Source of the DNA: an uncultured Collinsella sp.
Lineage (GTDB): Bacteria; Actinomycetota; Coriobacteriia; Coriobacteriales; Coriobacteriaceae
Length of the DNA stretch: 64,000 nt
Reading direction: 5' to 3'
Assembly: GCA_900548265.1 (NCBI GenBank)
Contig: URKG01000003.1
Span: forward strand, 61,037-125,036
Part shown: piece by piece, positions 53,260 to 62,622 of the stretch
Layout of the letters: every line of letters starts with the position of its first letter
Numbering within the stretch: position 1 is the stretch's first letter
Program-made: the position numbers and the translations under genes
Notes under the pieces: model-generated
What the model was told of the DNA's origin: nothing
Database searches by the model: none
The model's input: the letters and a program-made list of their open reading frames with translations, nothing else

Positions 53260-54312
53260 CTAAACGAACCGTACCCCGAATCCGCGTTTGATGAACGGTA
53301 GCAGCTCCATTGCCTCGGGCGTGATATGGCCCGCAACGTTCATGCGCTCGTCACCGGGAAGATCGACCCGCGCAATCTCAAGCTCGCCTTCGTAGCGCCC
53401 ATATCCGCTATTGCTCACAGCGATCGACCCCGCCTTTCGCGGCAGGCCGGCTCCGGCATCCGTCGGCACGGAATCTGGCTTAAACTTCGTACGTGACTCC
53501 TGAGACCTAAAGATGAGGACGCTCGAGTCGGGCCGGTCGTGATGAATCTGCCCGCGCACATAGGCATAACCGGGCTCAAGCTCGCATTGCAGGTCCACGT
53601 ATCCGGCGGAAACTTGAGCAAACTGCGCCCAGCCCGCATCGGATAGATCGGGGTCGCCGACCAACACAATGTCGCAATCGGCGCCATGTGCAAGCTCAAG
53701 CATATTGAGAGCAACCTTTGACGCGCGACCGCGCTGCGCCTCGACCGTCGGCAGTCCCTCGAATACCGGCCCGCGAACGTTAGCATCACCCGGCACAAAA
53801 GCCATGATTTCGAATCCAAGCGCCGCAAGACGAAGATTCACCCGAGCAATGTCCTCCAGAGCTAAACCGGTATAAGGCTTGGGGTAAAAATTGTGGCAGG
53901 CGGCAAAACGAGTCACATCGGCACCGGCCTCACGCCACGATGCGATTTCATCAGAACTCACCGTCGATGCATTGACCACAATGTGAAATACACCGGACAG
54001 CTCCGCGACCCGCTGGGCGCTAAAGCCATAGTCCAAACGAAGGTATTCCAACCCCAGATCGCGCAGGTCCTCGATGCGCTCAAGCCCGAGCAAATCGCAC
54101 GTGCGAGGCCCCACATCGGCAATGAGCGCAATGCCGCGGGCGGAAAGCAGCGACAGCACATGACGGACCTTATCGGCATACGCCGCTCCCCCATCCTCGG
54201 GAATATGCAGCGAGGTGAACGCATAGCGCGCACCCGCCGCGGCACCATGTTCAATCGTCCGCTCAATATCCTGCAGAGGGCTGGAAAGATAAATCGAAAT
54301 ACCCGTTTTCAC
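53260..54312 (-). CDS. mupG: DUF871 family 6-phospho-N-acetylmuramidase
   Basis: 350 aa protein. MKTGISIYLSS, ALIADVGPRTCDLLG, LRLDYGFS, HNFYPKPYTGL and the C-terminal lyase-like fold match DUF871, now known as MupG in S. aureus, which splits MurNAc-6-phosphate-containing disaccharides in the cytoplasm. Context supports this: it lies downstream of MurP and MurQ genes. GTG at 54312 has AAAGGAG upstream. A strong terminator-like hairpin sits between murP and this gene. Confidence 0.85.
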   Translation of the reverse strand: MKTGISIYLSSPLQDIERTIEHGAAAGARYAFTSLHIPEDGGAAYADKVRHVLSLLSARGIALIADVGPRTCDLLGLERIEDLRDLGLEYLRLDYGFSAQRVAELSGVFHIVVNASTVSSDEIASWREAGADVTRFAACHNFYPKPYTGLALEDIARVNLRLAALGFEIMAFVPGDANVRGPVFEGLPTVEAQRGRASKVALNMLELAHGADCDIVLVGDPDLSDAGWAQFAQVSAGYVDLQCELEPGYAYVRGQIHHDRPDSSVLIFRSQESRTKFKPDSVPTDAGAGLPRKAGSIAVSNSGYGRYEGELEIARVDLPGDERMNVAGHITPEAMELLPFIKRGFGVRFV

Positions 54313-54335
54313 GCTTCAACGCTCCTTTAAAAAAG

Positions 54336-54362
54336 GCCGGCGGAGCAGCTAGCCCCGCCGGC
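54336..54362 (-). terminator. Terminator-like hairpin between murP and mupG
   Basis: Stem GCCGGCGG/CCGCCGGC followed on the minus strand by CCTTTTTTAA, just before the mupG ribosome site. It would reduce mupG expression relative to murP or require read-through. Confidence 0.75.
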
Positions 54363-54429
54363 ACAACCATAACATCAAGAAATCTGCCGCGCGCCGCGAA
54401 CCCCGAGCAACACGGCTCGCGATATCAAA

Positions 54430-55860
54430 CTACTCGCCAAAGAACTCGTTGATCTTCTGCTCGTCGACACCGAAGAACCACGTCAGGACAAAGCCGGCGG
54501 CATAGGCAAGCAGCATAGCGGCAACGTAGCCGAGTTGCTGGCCAGGAACGACGATCAGCAGGCCAAACAGACCGGAAACGCCCTGAGAAACCGTGCCGAT
54601 GTGAAGCAGCGCCGCGAGCGCGCCGCCAAATCCGGCACCCAGGCAGGCCGTCACAAACGGACGAACGAGCGGCAGCGTAACAGCATACATCAGAGGCTCG
54701 CCCACACCCAGGATTCCAACGGGAATGGACTCTGCGACGTACTTCTTGAGCTTGGCGTTCTTGGTCTTAAAGTACAGCGCCAAACCGGCACCGACCTGGC
54801 CGCCGCCAGCCATCATAAGGATGGGAAGCAGGTAATTGATACCCTTGGTAGCGCCGTCGGGATCGTTGAGCATAGCGTGGATCGGCGTGAGCGCCTGATG
54901 CAGGCCGACGGAAACCAGCGGCAAGAAGCCTGCCGACAGGATATAGCCGCCCAGGACGCCCAGCTTCTCGAAGATAAAGGTCAAAACGCTAAAGATGGCA
55001 GTCGTCAGCCATGCACCAACCGGCTGGATGACGAGCATCAGAGCAAAGGCGCCGATGATGAGCACCAGCAGCGGGGACAAGAACGTGTCGAGTGCGTTGG
55101 GCATAACCTTGCGAATCTGACGCTCCATCCAGGCAAAAAATGCGCCAGCGATGAGAGCCGCGATCATGCCGCCCGCTGCGGGGTTGTACTGCGCATTGGT
55201 GAGCGGCAGCAGAATGGCAGTGGCAGGATCAGCCGCGCCAGGCGCAAGCAGGGGCATGGCACTGTTGGCGATGCACATCATGCCGGCGATGCCGCCCAGC
55301 GCAGCGGAGCCACCAAACTCACGTGCCGCGTTATAACCCACCAAGATGGGCAGATAGGCGAACAGGGCCCAGCCCATGGAACGAATGCCCTGGTACCACC
55401 ACTCGCCTGCAAGCGCGCCTGCCGTCGAGACGTTAATGACGTTGCAGATACCGTTGATGAGGCCAGCCGCAATGATGCCGGGAAGCAGGGCGACGAAGAC
55501 ATTGGAAATCTTCTTGAGGAAGGCCTGAACCGGCTTGGACTCGTACTTGGCCTTCTGCGCGGCCTTGTTCGTGGCCGCAGCGTCAACCACGCTCTCGTCG
55601 GCAACGCCTTTCGCAAGGCCGGTGAGCTTGGAGAACTCCTCGAGCACCTTATTCACCTTGCCCGGACCCAGCACGATCTGCATCGTGTCGTCCTCGACCA
55701 GGCCCATCACGCCGTCGAGCGCCTTAATGCCCTCCGTGTCGACGTTGCCCGCGTCTTTGACGGTCACGCGCAGGCGCGTCATGCACGCCGCGTTTGCTAG
55801 CACGTTGTCTTTACCGCCCAAAAGATCCAGCAGCTTTTGAGCCAGCTCTTTGTTCGTCAT
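54430..55860 (-). CDS. murP: PTS N-acetylmuramic acid transporter, EIIBC
   Basis: 476 aa phosphotransferase permease. The EIIB domain (residues 1-85) has the phospho-cysteine Cys26 in NAACMTRLRV. A linker follows, then the EIIC domain with about ten hydrophobic segments (VGEPLMYAVTLPLVRPF; GLHQALTPIHAM). It imports and phosphorylates MurNAc or a MurNAc disaccharide to the 6-phosphate. There is no EIIA domain, so a separate Crr-like protein must serve it. Its place between murQ and mupG identifies the substrate; by sequence alone a beta-glucoside or sucrose EII would be the alternative. Confidence 0.87.
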   Translation of the reverse strand: MTNKELAQKLLDLLGGKDNVLANAACMTRLRVTVKDAGNVDTEGIKALDGVMGLVEDDTMQIVLGPGKVNKVLEEFSKLTGLAKGVADESVVDAAATNKAAQKAKYESKPVQAFLKKISNVFVALLPGIIAAGLINGICNVINVSTAGALAGEWWYQGIRSMGWALFAYLPILVGYNAAREFGGSAALGGIAGMMCIANSAMPLLAPGAADPATAILLPLTNAQYNPAAGGMIAALIAGAFFAWMERQIRKVMPNALDTFLSPLLVLIIGAFALMLVIQPVGAWLTTAIFSVLTFIFEKLGVLGGYILSAGFLPLVSVGLHQALTPIHAMLNDPDGATKGINYLLPILMMAGGGQVGAGLALYFKTKNAKLKKYVAESIPVGILGVGEPLMYAVTLPLVRPFVTACLGAGFGGALAALLHIGTVSQGVSGLFGLLIVVPGQQLGYVAAMLLAYAAGFVLTWFFGVDEQKINEFFGE

Positions 55861-55917
55861 AACTCCTCCTTGTATTGGATATCTCGTCTGGATGTCATAT
55901 CAGCTCACGCCGCGCAC

Positions 55918-56841
<924 letters not shown>

Positions 56842-56851
56842 TTCATTCACC

Positions 56852-57703
56852 TCATCTTTCCTGTTTCTCGATGTAGTTTTGCTTAATGACATGCGTCGCC
56901 CGTTCGTAGTCGCTGGCAACGTAAGCAGCGTACAGGGCATCGACAACCATAAGCTGGGCCATACGCGAAGCCATGGCACCGCCGCGGACCAAGGGTTCAC
57001 TCGCGGCGACGCCGAGCACGGCATCGGCCATGGTGGCAAGCTTGGATGATCCATCTACTTTGGTAACGGCCACAACGGGACAGTTGTGACGTTGAGCCTC
57101 GGCGGTGCAGTCCAGCACCTCTTGCGTCAAGCCCGAGTAGCTAAAGGCGATTGCCATATCGCCCTCATGCATGTTCTTGGCACATAAGAGCTGATCATGC
57201 CAGTCGTCGTACAGACGGCACTCTTTGTCGACACGCATGAGCTTTTGCGCCAGGTCGTGCGCGACCAAACGAGAAGCACCAATACCGAACAGATTGATCG
57301 CGCGTGCCCGCTTAAGACGGGCCGCGCATCGCTCCAAGACGGTGTAATCGAGCGTTCGCGCCGTCGCCTCGATCGTGCGCACGTTGCTTTTCATCACCTT
57401 CCCCACGATACGTTCGACGCTGTCATCCATGGAGATGTCCTCGAGGGCTACGTCTTTCTTGTCACCTAAGAGCGCCAGCTCGGCAATCAGTTCGCGCTGG
57501 AACTCCTTGTAGCCCGCAAAACCCAAACGCTTGCAAAAGCGCAAAATGCTCGAGGGCGAGGAGAACGTGACATCGGCAAGACCGCGGACGGACAGCCCGA
57601 CCACCTCGTGCGGATGAGCGCTTACATATGCGATGACATTGCGTTCCGCCGGGCTCGCGCTGAGCTCACGCTCGCGAAGCCGCAAAAGCAATCCGTTTGC
57701 CAT
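56852..57703 (-). CDS. murR: RpiR/MurR family regulator
   Basis: 283 aa regulator with an N-terminal RpiR helix-turn-helix (TFSSPSSILRFCKRLGFAGYKEFQREL) and a C-terminal SIS domain (LFGIGASRLVAHDLAQKL, AIAFSYSGLTQEVLD) that would bind MurNAc-6-P. It is the first gene of the mur operon and very likely represses it, as MurR does in E. coli. ATG 57703 is chosen: GGAGG lies 8 nt upstream, whereas it abuts the GTG at 57712. No clear operator was recognised in the 204-nt upstream gap. Confidence 0.9.
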   Translation of the reverse strand: MANGLLLRLRERELSASPAERNVIAYVSAHPHEVVGLSVRGLADVTFSSPSSILRFCKRLGFAGYKEFQRELIAELALLGDKKDVALEDISMDDSVERIVGKVMKSNVRTIEATARTLDYTVLERCAARLKRARAINLFGIGASRLVAHDLAQKLMRVDKECRLYDDWHDQLLCAKNMHEGDMAIAFSYSGLTQEVLDCTAEAQRHNCPVVAVTKVDGSSKLATMADAVLGVAASEPLVRGGAMASRMAQLMVVDALYAAYVASDYERATHVIKQNYIEKQER

Positions 57704-57907
57704 CTCAAACACCTCCGTTGAGAAGAATTAAAGACCAACGAACGATTCGTACCGGATACAAACAGCTTTTGCGGTACATTGTGCCGCATCGTGGCGCACA
57801 AAGGGCGAGCGTTCTACCGTTCGCCCCTCAAATCCGACCGCTCGGAAATACGCGCGACACAAAATAATTCAACAAGGTCGCATTATCAGAAACGGGTTTG
57901 TTACCGG

Positions 57908-58489
57908 CTAGCGCCTCGCATGGGCGCCGATCGGCCGAGTCGCATGGCGCACCAACGCCGCTGCCAGCAATACCAACAGCATGGCGGTGACATAGCCCGC
58001 AGCATCGAATCCTAAATCGATAACGTCGAAATGCCTGCCGGGAACAAAGATCTTATGTACCTGATCGCCAACGGAGCAGGCGGCGCAAAAGAGCAATACG
58101 GGCACGCAACGGGAGCATACGCTCCACGGACGCCTGGAAAGGCAAACCACGACCACGGAGGCGAACAATCCGACGAAGAAAAACTCTACGGTATGGGCAA
58201 CGCGACGGACGTTCGTGCCCACCCACATGCGAATGGAAGCAAGTCGGCCAGACCGGACATTCGAGGCAGCCGAATCGGCGCCCCCGGTCATTCCGTTCTC
58301 CGCCTGAGCTTCACCCGTGGCATCGACAGCCTGAACGCCCGCAGCCTGGCCCTCCACCACACGCGCGGTGGACTCGCTCAGCAACGACGTCTCCACCGCA
58401 TTTTGCTCCGTCAGCACCCAGATGCCCGCCAGCGTTGCAGCGAACAGAACGATCGCGGTCCATCCGATTATCTGTTTTACGCGCGCCAA
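57908..58489 (-). CDS. VanZ-like membrane protein
   Basis: 193 aa membrane protein with four predicted segments. The C-terminal half matches VanZ: HTVEFFFVGLF, VGDQVHKIFVPGRHFDVIDLGFDAAGY and TAMLLVLLAAALV. A long Ala/Gly/Glu-rich loop (about residues 35-85) sits between segments 1 and 2. VanZ-like proteins are linked to low-level glycopeptide resistance, but most have unknown roles. The TTG at 58489 is chosen since AAAGGAGG precedes it by 7 nt; the in-frame ATG at 58531 has no ribosome site. Confidence 0.82.
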   Translation of the reverse strand: MARVKQIIGWTAIVLFAATLAGIWVLTEQNAVETSLLSESTARVVEGQAAGVQAVDATGEAQAENGMTGGADSAASNVRSGRLASIRMWVGTNVRRVAHTVEFFFVGLFASVVVVCLSRRPWSVCSRCVPVLLFCAACSVGDQVHKIFVPGRHFDVIDLGFDAAGYVTAMLLVLLAAALVRHATRPIGAHARR

Positions 58490-58593
58490 GGGCCAACCTC
58501 CTTTTTTGAATATCAGCGAGTGTAGCCCCAAATGGCATCGTCACCGTATCAAAATTTGAATCGCAACAGGAAGCGACAAAGCGACGCAAACCC

Positions 58594-59199
58594 CTACCCT
58601 GCCTCGCGCATCCAGCGATCGAACGTCCCCACGCACACGCCCAGGCACTTTGCTGCCTGGCTGCGGGTAATATCGCCCGCCTCATAGCTATCGCGCACCA
58701 GCTCAAACTGAGGAGGGCACGGCTTGCGAGGTCGACCGAAACGGACCCCTCGCGCCCGCGCCGCTGCAATTCCCTCCGCTTGGCGCCGATGGATATTCTC
58801 GCGCTCCACCTGCGCCACGTAGCTCAGCAGTTGCAGCACAATATCGGCAATCAGGACGTTGGTCACATCCGGCGCGCCGCTGGCCCTAGCGCGCGTGTCA
58901 AGCAATGGCATGTCTAACACCACAATGGCAACCCCGAGTTCCTTGGTAATGCGTCGCCATTCCTCAAGAATCTCGGAGTAATTACGGCCAAGTCGGTCGA
59001 TAGAAAGCACCACCAGCACGTCCCCGTCTCCCAGGACGTGCAGCAGCTCGCGATAACGCGGTCGATCGAAGTCCTTGCCGCTCGCATGGTCGGCATAAAT
59101 ATTCGCCGAGCCCACGCCATAGGCGCCCAGCGCATCCAGCTGCCGATTCAGATTCTGATCGCGCGAACTCACCCGCGCATAACCGTACACCGTCGCCAT
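58594..59199 (-). CDS. Serine recombinase (resolvase/invertase)
   Basis: 201 aa site-specific recombinase. The catalytic domain VYGYARVSSRDQNLNRQLDAL has the nucleophile Ser11; SIDRLGRNYSEILEEW and VERENIHRRQAEGIAAARARG are family motifs, and the C-terminal helix-turn-helix is DITRSQAAKCLGVCVGTFDRWM. All catalytic residues are present, so it should be active. It stands alone, without transposase, inverted gene cassette or phage genes. GGGG/GATGAG precedes ATG 59199. An inverted repeat with a family D core lies 22 nt upstream (59221-59254) and may be its own site. Confidence 0.88.
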   Translation of the reverse strand: MATVYGYARVSSRDQNLNRQLDALGAYGVGSANIYADHASGKDFDRPRYRELLHVLGDGDVLVVLSIDRLGRNYSEILEEWRRITKELGVAIVVLDMPLLDTRARASGAPDVTNVLIADIVLQLLSYVAQVERENIHRRQAEGIAAARARGVRFGRPRKPCPPQFELVRDSYEAGDITRSQAAKCLGVCVGTFDRWMREAG

Positions 59200-59220
59200 C
59201 TCATCCCCGCTTTCTTGTAA

Positions 59221-59254
59221 ACCTGCCAAAAGGGACAGGTTTATTTTGGTAGGT
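59221..59254. repeat. Inverted repeat with family D core upstream of the recombinase
   Basis: ACCTGCCAAAA (59221-59231) and TTTTGGTAGGT (59244-59254) pair at 10 of 11 around a 12-nt centre that contains GGGACAGGT. Candidate recombinase-binding or mobile palindrome. Confidence 0.65.
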
Positions 59255-59322
59255 TTTACCTCTCAAACAGCAGGTAAGCGGGCGGCCGAGCAGACGGCAA
59301 GGTAGTCACGATTCAAATGCGA

Positions 59323-59346
59323 AGGGCGGTCCCGAAAGGCCGCCCT
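59323..59346 (-). terminator. Hairpin downstream of rnr
   Basis: AGGGCGG/CCGCCCT with a 10-nt loop, 30 nt past the rnr stop; the T-run is weak (TTCGCATTTG on the minus strand). Confidence 0.5.
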
Positions 59347-59375
59347 CCGCTCCCCCACCATGAGTCGGGATTTGG

Positions 59376-61511
59376 CTAATGGATAAGCTTAAAGTCCAAG
59401 TGCCCACGCGTGGTATTGACGCGCGAGACCTCGATAATCACGCGCTGCCCCAGCTCGTAACGGGTGCCCGTGTCGGCACCCGTGAGCGTGAGCGCGTCCT
59501 CGTCGAACTCGAACCACTCGTTGCCCAGACTCTTGATCGAAACCAAGCCTTCGACCTGCGTTAGGTCCAAGCGCACAAAGAGGCCCATGCTGCTAACCCA
59601 CGAGACGGTTCCGGCATAGCGCTCGCCCAGACGGTCCTCATAGTACTGGGCAATCTTGATCTTTTGCGTCGCATGGCTGGCGGCATCTGCCGCGCGTTCG
59701 GCATCGCTGCATGCGCGGCAGATCTGCGGCAGAATGCGCGGCAGCGACTCGCGCCCCTTGCCGATCAGCCGCGGCGTACGGACCAAGGCGTCCTTGCCGC
59801 CGAGCCGCTCGTAGGCCAGCTGCAGCTTGAGTACGCGATGCACCACCAGGTCGGGATAGCGGCGAATGGGACTCGTAAAGTGACAGTAGCACGGCGCGGC
59901 AAGCGCAAAGTGGCCCTCGTTGCGTGGCTTGTACAGCGCGCGCTGCATACTGCGCAAGAGCAACGTGTTGACGAGCGGAGCGTTAGCCGTGCCGGCCGCG
60001 GCGTCAACCGCAGCCTGCAGCTCATCGGGACTTCCCAGGGCAATACCAGCCGCACGGCGGTCATCGATGATGCCCAGCTGCGCCAGCGCCACGGCGGCAC
60101 CGTGCAGGCTATCGGGGCTCGGATCCTCATGCACGCGATAGCAGGCCTCGATATCACGGTCTGCCAGCCACTCTGCAACGCACTCGTTGGCGAGCAGCAT
60201 GGCTTCCTCGATAAGCGACGTGGCACACGAACGCTCACGCGCCACAATCTGCACGGGCACTCCGTCCTCATCCAATAGAGCGCGAATCTCGGCCGTGTCA
60301 AAATCGACTGAGCCGCGGGCGCGACGAATACGACGGCGAAGTTCGGCGAGTTCGTTGGCGGCGACAAGGAAATCGCCGAGGTCGACGTTGTAGCCGCGGG
60401 CGGCCTCCTCGCACGCAAGACCGCGCTCAAGCGCTTCCTCGCGCGAGGCCTCGGCAGCCGCAACATCCTCGGCCGCACCCTCCAGCACCGAATACTCAAC
60501 CGCGCCGGCACGCACCAGCAGCGCCTCGGCGCCGTCATAGTCCATACGCACACGCGAGCGAATCACGCTGGGGTACGGATCGTAATGCCGCACGCGACCC
60601 TGCGCATCGAGCTCGATATCGACGGTAAACGCAAGGCGGTCCTCGTCAGGGCGAAGCGAGCACAGGTCATTGGACAGGCGTTCGGGCAGCATGGGAAGCA
60701 CGCGATCGGCCAGATACACCGATGTCGTACGATGGCGAGCCTCAAGATCGATATGCCCGTCCCACGCCACATAGTGCGAGACGTCGGCGATATGGACGCC
60801 CAGCTTGTAGCCACCCTCGGGCGTGCGCTCCAACGAAATGGCATCGTCAAAGTCGCGCGCGTCGACTGGGTCGATCGTGATGACAAAGCGGTCGCGCAGA
60901 TCGCGGCGGAGCGGGTCCTTAAGCGCCGCGGACACATCGAGCGAAAGCCCCTCGGCCTCGTCCAGCGCGGCCTCGGGATAGCTATCGGTATAGCCGTAAC
61001 GCGCCATCACATATTGAACGCCCAAATCGGGCGCGTCATCTCCGCCAATGCGGCGTTCGATCGTCACAGTGCCCGATTCCAGGCGCGTCGGGTAGGTCAA
61101 AATGCGCGCGACAACAGCATCACCCGGGTGGACGCCCAGACGATCCGCCGAGGTATCCTCGGGCAGAATGAAGAAGTCGGCCTTCAGACGCGAATCGAGC
61201 GGCTCGATCACACCGAGCGGACCGGCGGTCTGGTACGTGCCCACCACGCTTATGGCTGCGCGCTCAACCACGCCTTCGATCACGGCGCGACGCTCGCCAT
61301 GCGGGCTGTTCTTAATGCTCACGGCAACGGTATCGCCGTCCATGATCTCACGCTTACCGCGGCCCATGACCTTGTAGTCGCCATTCTCGGTTACAACGTA
61401 GGCACTGTGCTCATGGAGCTGCACGCGCCCGGTCAGGCTCGGACGGCGTTCGCTGCGCACCGGCCCGCGCTTATTGCGAGCTCCACGCTTATGCTTGTTA
61501 TTGCGCCCCAT
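59376..61511 (-). CDS. rnr: Ribonuclease R
   Basis: 711 aa processive 3'-5' exoribonuclease. Basic N-terminus, two cold-shock domains (about residues 20-200), RNB catalytic domain with FVITIDPVDARDFDDAISLE (Mg-binding aspartates), FTSPIRRYPDLVVHR, and a C-terminal S1 domain (YAGTVSWVSSMGLFVRLD ... RVNTTRGHLDFKLIH). It degrades structured RNA and takes part in trans-translation with SmpB and tmRNA. ATG 61511 opens MGRNNKHKRGARNKRG. It is flanked by a recombinase gene and a family C palindrome. Confidence 0.95.
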   Translation of the reverse strand: MGRNNKHKRGARNKRGPVRSERRPSLTGRVQLHEHSAYVVTENGDYKVMGRGKREIMDGDTVAVSIKNSPHGERRAVIEGVVERAAISVVGTYQTAGPLGVIEPLDSRLKADFFILPEDTSADRLGVHPGDAVVARILTYPTRLESGTVTIERRIGGDDAPDLGVQYVMARYGYTDSYPEAALDEAEGLSLDVSAALKDPLRRDLRDRFVITIDPVDARDFDDAISLERTPEGGYKLGVHIADVSHYVAWDGHIDLEARHRTTSVYLADRVLPMLPERLSNDLCSLRPDEDRLAFTVDIELDAQGRVRHYDPYPSVIRSRVRMDYDGAEALLVRAGAVEYSVLEGAAEDVAAAEASREEALERGLACEEAARGYNVDLGDFLVAANELAELRRRIRRARGSVDFDTAEIRALLDEDGVPVQIVARERSCATSLIEEAMLLANECVAEWLADRDIEACYRVHEDPSPDSLHGAAVALAQLGIIDDRRAAGIALGSPDELQAAVDAAAGTANAPLVNTLLLRSMQRALYKPRNEGHFALAAPCYCHFTSPIRRYPDLVVHRVLKLQLAYERLGGKDALVRTPRLIGKGRESLPRILPQICRACSDAERAADAASHATQKIKIAQYYEDRLGERYAGTVSWVSSMGLFVRLDLTQVEGLVSIKSLGNEWFEFDEDALTLTGADTGTRYELGQRVIIEVSRVNTTRGHLDFKLIH

Positions 61512-61561
61512 GGCGCCTCCTAACTATCGATTGCCGTTTACATCCCAAGAGTCTACCCAAA

Positions 61562-61644
61562 TGATCCCTAGGGGATGAAGGAAAACGGATCACATAGATA
61601 GACCAGCGCTACGATGATTCGTTTCCTTCGTCCCCTAGGGATCA
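61562..61644. repeat. Family C palindrome, copy 3
   Basis: Arms TGATCCCTAGGGGATGAAGG (continuing AAAACGGATCA) and their inverse ending CCCCTAGGGATCA, around 22 nt. The arm words match those at 9780 and 27838. It lies upstream of rnr and downstream of ftsX. Confidence 0.85.
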
Positions 61645-61647
61645 AAA

Positions 61648-61677
61648 AACGGGCCGCCCCATAAGAGACGACCCGTT
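61648..61677 (-). terminator. Intrinsic terminator of ftsEX
   Basis: AACGGG/CCCGTT with extended imperfect pairing, followed on the minus strand by TTTTTTGATC; 25 nt past the ftsX stop and touching the family C element. Confidence 0.75.
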
Positions 61678-61701
61678 GGAAGGGGTGAATTCCAGGCATG
61701 C

Positions 61702-62622
61702 TTACACGCGCAGGTAGCGGCGCATGGCGATGGCAGAACCAAAGAGACCGATAATCACGCCGACCAGAATCAGCGCAGCATAGGTCACCAGGTAGTACTG
61801 CATCGGCAGGGCAAACGACATCCAGCCGATGCTCTCCTGCAGACGCGGAATCATCAAATTGCGCAGCAGCTCCAGAACGCCGATGGAAAGCAGCGAGCCC
61901 AAAATGGCCTGCAGCACGCCCTCGGTGATAAACGGGCCACGAATGAAGCCGTTGCTGGCGCCGACCAGACGCATAATCGCAATCTCACGACGACGCGCCG
62001 TGATGGACAGGCGAATCGTGTTGTTGATGAAGATGAATGCGATAAAGGTCAGAAGACCAACGAGCACCACGGCGGCGATGCGGATGTAGTTGGTCACCTG
62101 GAACAGGCGGCTCACTTCCTCCTGGCCGTACAGCACGCTCGCGTTGACGTCGCCGTCATCCGCGATCTTCTGGAAATCGGCATCCTTCTTGAGCTTCTTT
62201 GCCGTGCTCTCGACCTTGGACGGATCGTCCATCTCAATAGCGAAGGAAGCCGGCAGCGGGTTCTGGCCATCGAGCGCGCTCATGGTGGCGTCGGCGTTGC
62301 CCGACATCTTGCTCGTATACTCGGCCAGCGCGTCGTCCTTGTCCTTATAGGTCACGGACTTGACGTTATTCCACGTCTTAAGCTCGGCCTCAAAAGCCTG
62401 AACATCGGCCTGATCGGCGTCATCACTAATGAACGCGTTGATGACAACCTGATCCTCGACGGTGCCGATCACGGAGTTCAGCATCGCAGAGCCCATGATG
62501 AACAGGCCGATGATAAACAGCGAAAGGAAGATCGTGATGACGGCGCCGAGCGAGGTAGTCCAGTTACGGAAGAAGTGGCTGATTGCCTCTTTGAAGGAGT
62601 AGCCCACGTTAGTTGGTGCCAT
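61702..62622 (-). CDS. ftsX: Cell division protein FtsX
   Basis: 306 aa membrane protein with four segments (about residues 22-44, 180-205, 228-250 and 270-295) and a large outer loop between the first two, which in FtsX binds peptidoglycan hydrolases or their activators. Family segments: NWTTSLGAVITIFLSLFIIG, RRREIAIMRLVGASNGFIRGPF and the C-terminal LRNLMIPRLQ. It overlaps ftsE by 14 nt. It forms the ABC-like complex with FtsE that activates septal wall cleavage. Confidence 0.94.
   Translation of the reverse strand: MAPTNVGYSFKEAISHFFRNWTTSLGAVITIFLSLFIIGLFIMGSAMLNSVIGTVEDQVVINAFISDDADQADVQAFEAELKTWNNVKSVTYKDKDDALAEYTSKMSGNADATMSALDGQNPLPASFAIEMDDPSKVESTAKKLKKDADFQKIADDGDVNASVLYGQEEVSRLFQVTNYIRIAAVVLVGLLTFIAFIFINNTIRLSITARRREIAIMRLVGASNGFIRGPFITEGVLQAILGSLLSIGVLELLRNLMIPRLQESIGWMSFALPMQYYLVTYAALILVGVIIGLFGSAIAMRRYLRV

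Noticed and set aside
57908..58531. ATG start for the VanZ-like gene at 58531
   Set aside because: Lacks a ribosome site, whereas the TTG at 58489 is preceded by a strong AAAGGAGG.
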